Shown piece after piece: positions 63,401 to 64,000 of a stretch of DNA of 64,000 bases; within the stretch, counting starts at the first letter, position 1, and each line of letters begins with the position of its first letter. A program made the position numbers and the translations under genes. The DNA is taken from contig NC_092563.1 in assembly GCF_037975245.1 (NCBI RefSeq), positions 22,724,960 to 22,788,959 of the forward strand, in the 5' to 3' direction. The notes under the pieces were generated by a model, which was given only the letters and a program-made list of their open reading frames with translations, was not told the origin of the DNA and did no database searches. This DNA is from Apostichopus japonicus. Its lineage: Eukaryota; Echinodermata; Holothuroidea; Aspidochirotida; Stichopodidae.

Positions 63401-64000
63401 TGGATAATAGTCTTCCCTATGCAAATGCTAATGTTCTTTTTTAATTATGTTAATATGGTTTGATGAATGACACAGTGTTTCCTTTTGAAAACTTTAACTA
63501 TGTTGTTTGTAATTATCCATCTTGCAACTAAAAATAACCTTAGGCACAAAATTAATTTTGAAATTCTGTAGCCTACTTTAAAAAACATTGTTATCCATCC
63601 AGGTGCTATTTACTACTCACTTGTCTAGAAAAATTACCCTATTAATGTTGAAACACCAAGTAATGTGGTTACACCTTCATGTCATAAAGTTCATTTTTTC
63701 AGCAACATATTGTGTATGGAGATTCTTGTAATCTCAAATAATATGTTTTAAATGCATTTAAAAGTTTTGGAGGACAATTGGTAGTAGCTGACATATCCAT
63801 GAATGTTCTTGTATGAATAAAGAGAAAAGAACATGATTTGCTTTGATGTGTAGGTAATTTCCTGCTGTGAGGTCAGACATCCTAAGATTCATTGTTAGAT
63901 GAGTTGTCAACTAATATTACCAATTGTAGCACGACCAAAACACTGTCTATAGTTCCTTGTGTCCCTATCACATGCAGTAATATCAGGAATGGAGGAGTAA
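60449..64000. other. right flank, nothing recognised
   Basis: Expected to be intron upstream of the first CAP-Gly exon found. I looked on the minus strand for a CAP-Gly first half and did not find one. Poly-C near 61360 and an ATT repeat near 62178 are the only simple features. Confidence 0.5.

Noticed and set aside
1-64000. tRNA, rRNA and CRISPR features
   Set aside because: None seen on either strand; a tRNA scan could not be run, so small RNA genes cannot be excluded.

Overview
This is a gene-sparse, AT-rich (roughly 36% GC by eye), intron-rich animal genomic window loaded with non-LTR retrotransposon debris and short DNA transposons. It most likely comes from an invertebrate deuterostome. 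An echinoderm is my best guess, because death-domain families are expanded there, but nothing in the window proves it.

The window is dominated by one large gene on the minus strand: a homologue of the deubiquitinase CYLD, read from about 60448 (probably beginning beyond the right edge) down to a stop codon at 7094. Reading 5' to 3' (high to low coordinates) I could place: the second half of a CAP-Gly domain (60217-60448); a polar linker exon and a copy of it (58749-59012, 57346-57636); six death-domain-like exons that I call P1, Q1, R1, S1, T1 and U (56028 down to 44052); the CYLD CAP-Gly3 domain split over two exons (43305-43513, 41636-41804); a damaged linker copy (41006-41212); a second death-domain set P2, Q2, R2, S2, T2 (39950 down to 28324); a third, diverged and shorter set P3, Q3, R3 (21717 down to 19773); then seven exons encoding the CYLD-type USP catalytic domain with its B-box zinc insert (18865 down to 7094). 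Splice sites and phases close at every junction. The 25 core exons sum to 5931 nt, an exact multiple of three, about 1976 residues, twice human CYLD (956) although the N-terminus is missing.

Two features make the gene unusual. Known CYLD proteins have CAP-Gly domains plus a USP domain; here up to 14 death-domain-like modules sit before and after CAP-Gly3. Also, the catalytic cysteine of the USP domain is replaced by serine (codon 18753-18755), while the His, the Asp and all eight zinc ligands are kept. The predicted product is a catalytically dead ubiquitin-binding scaffold physically fused to death-domain adaptors, plausibly a non-cleaving regulator of NF-kB or cell-death signalling. That function is inference.

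The death-domain exons all start and end in phase 1, so they can be duplicated without breaking the frame. Sets 1 and 2 are a whole-cassette duplication including introns. Transposons differ between the two copies and so arrived later: a hAT-type MITE and an inverted MITE copy in set 1, and a LINE fragment in set 2. Introns also hold an 806-bp foldback element, a TTAA-flanked MITE, a 1.08-kb hAT-like element and many copies of a dispersed repeat rich in TGACCT half-sites. The left edge is the 3' end of a non-LTR retrotransposon on the plus strand. Beyond 60449 I recognise nothing.
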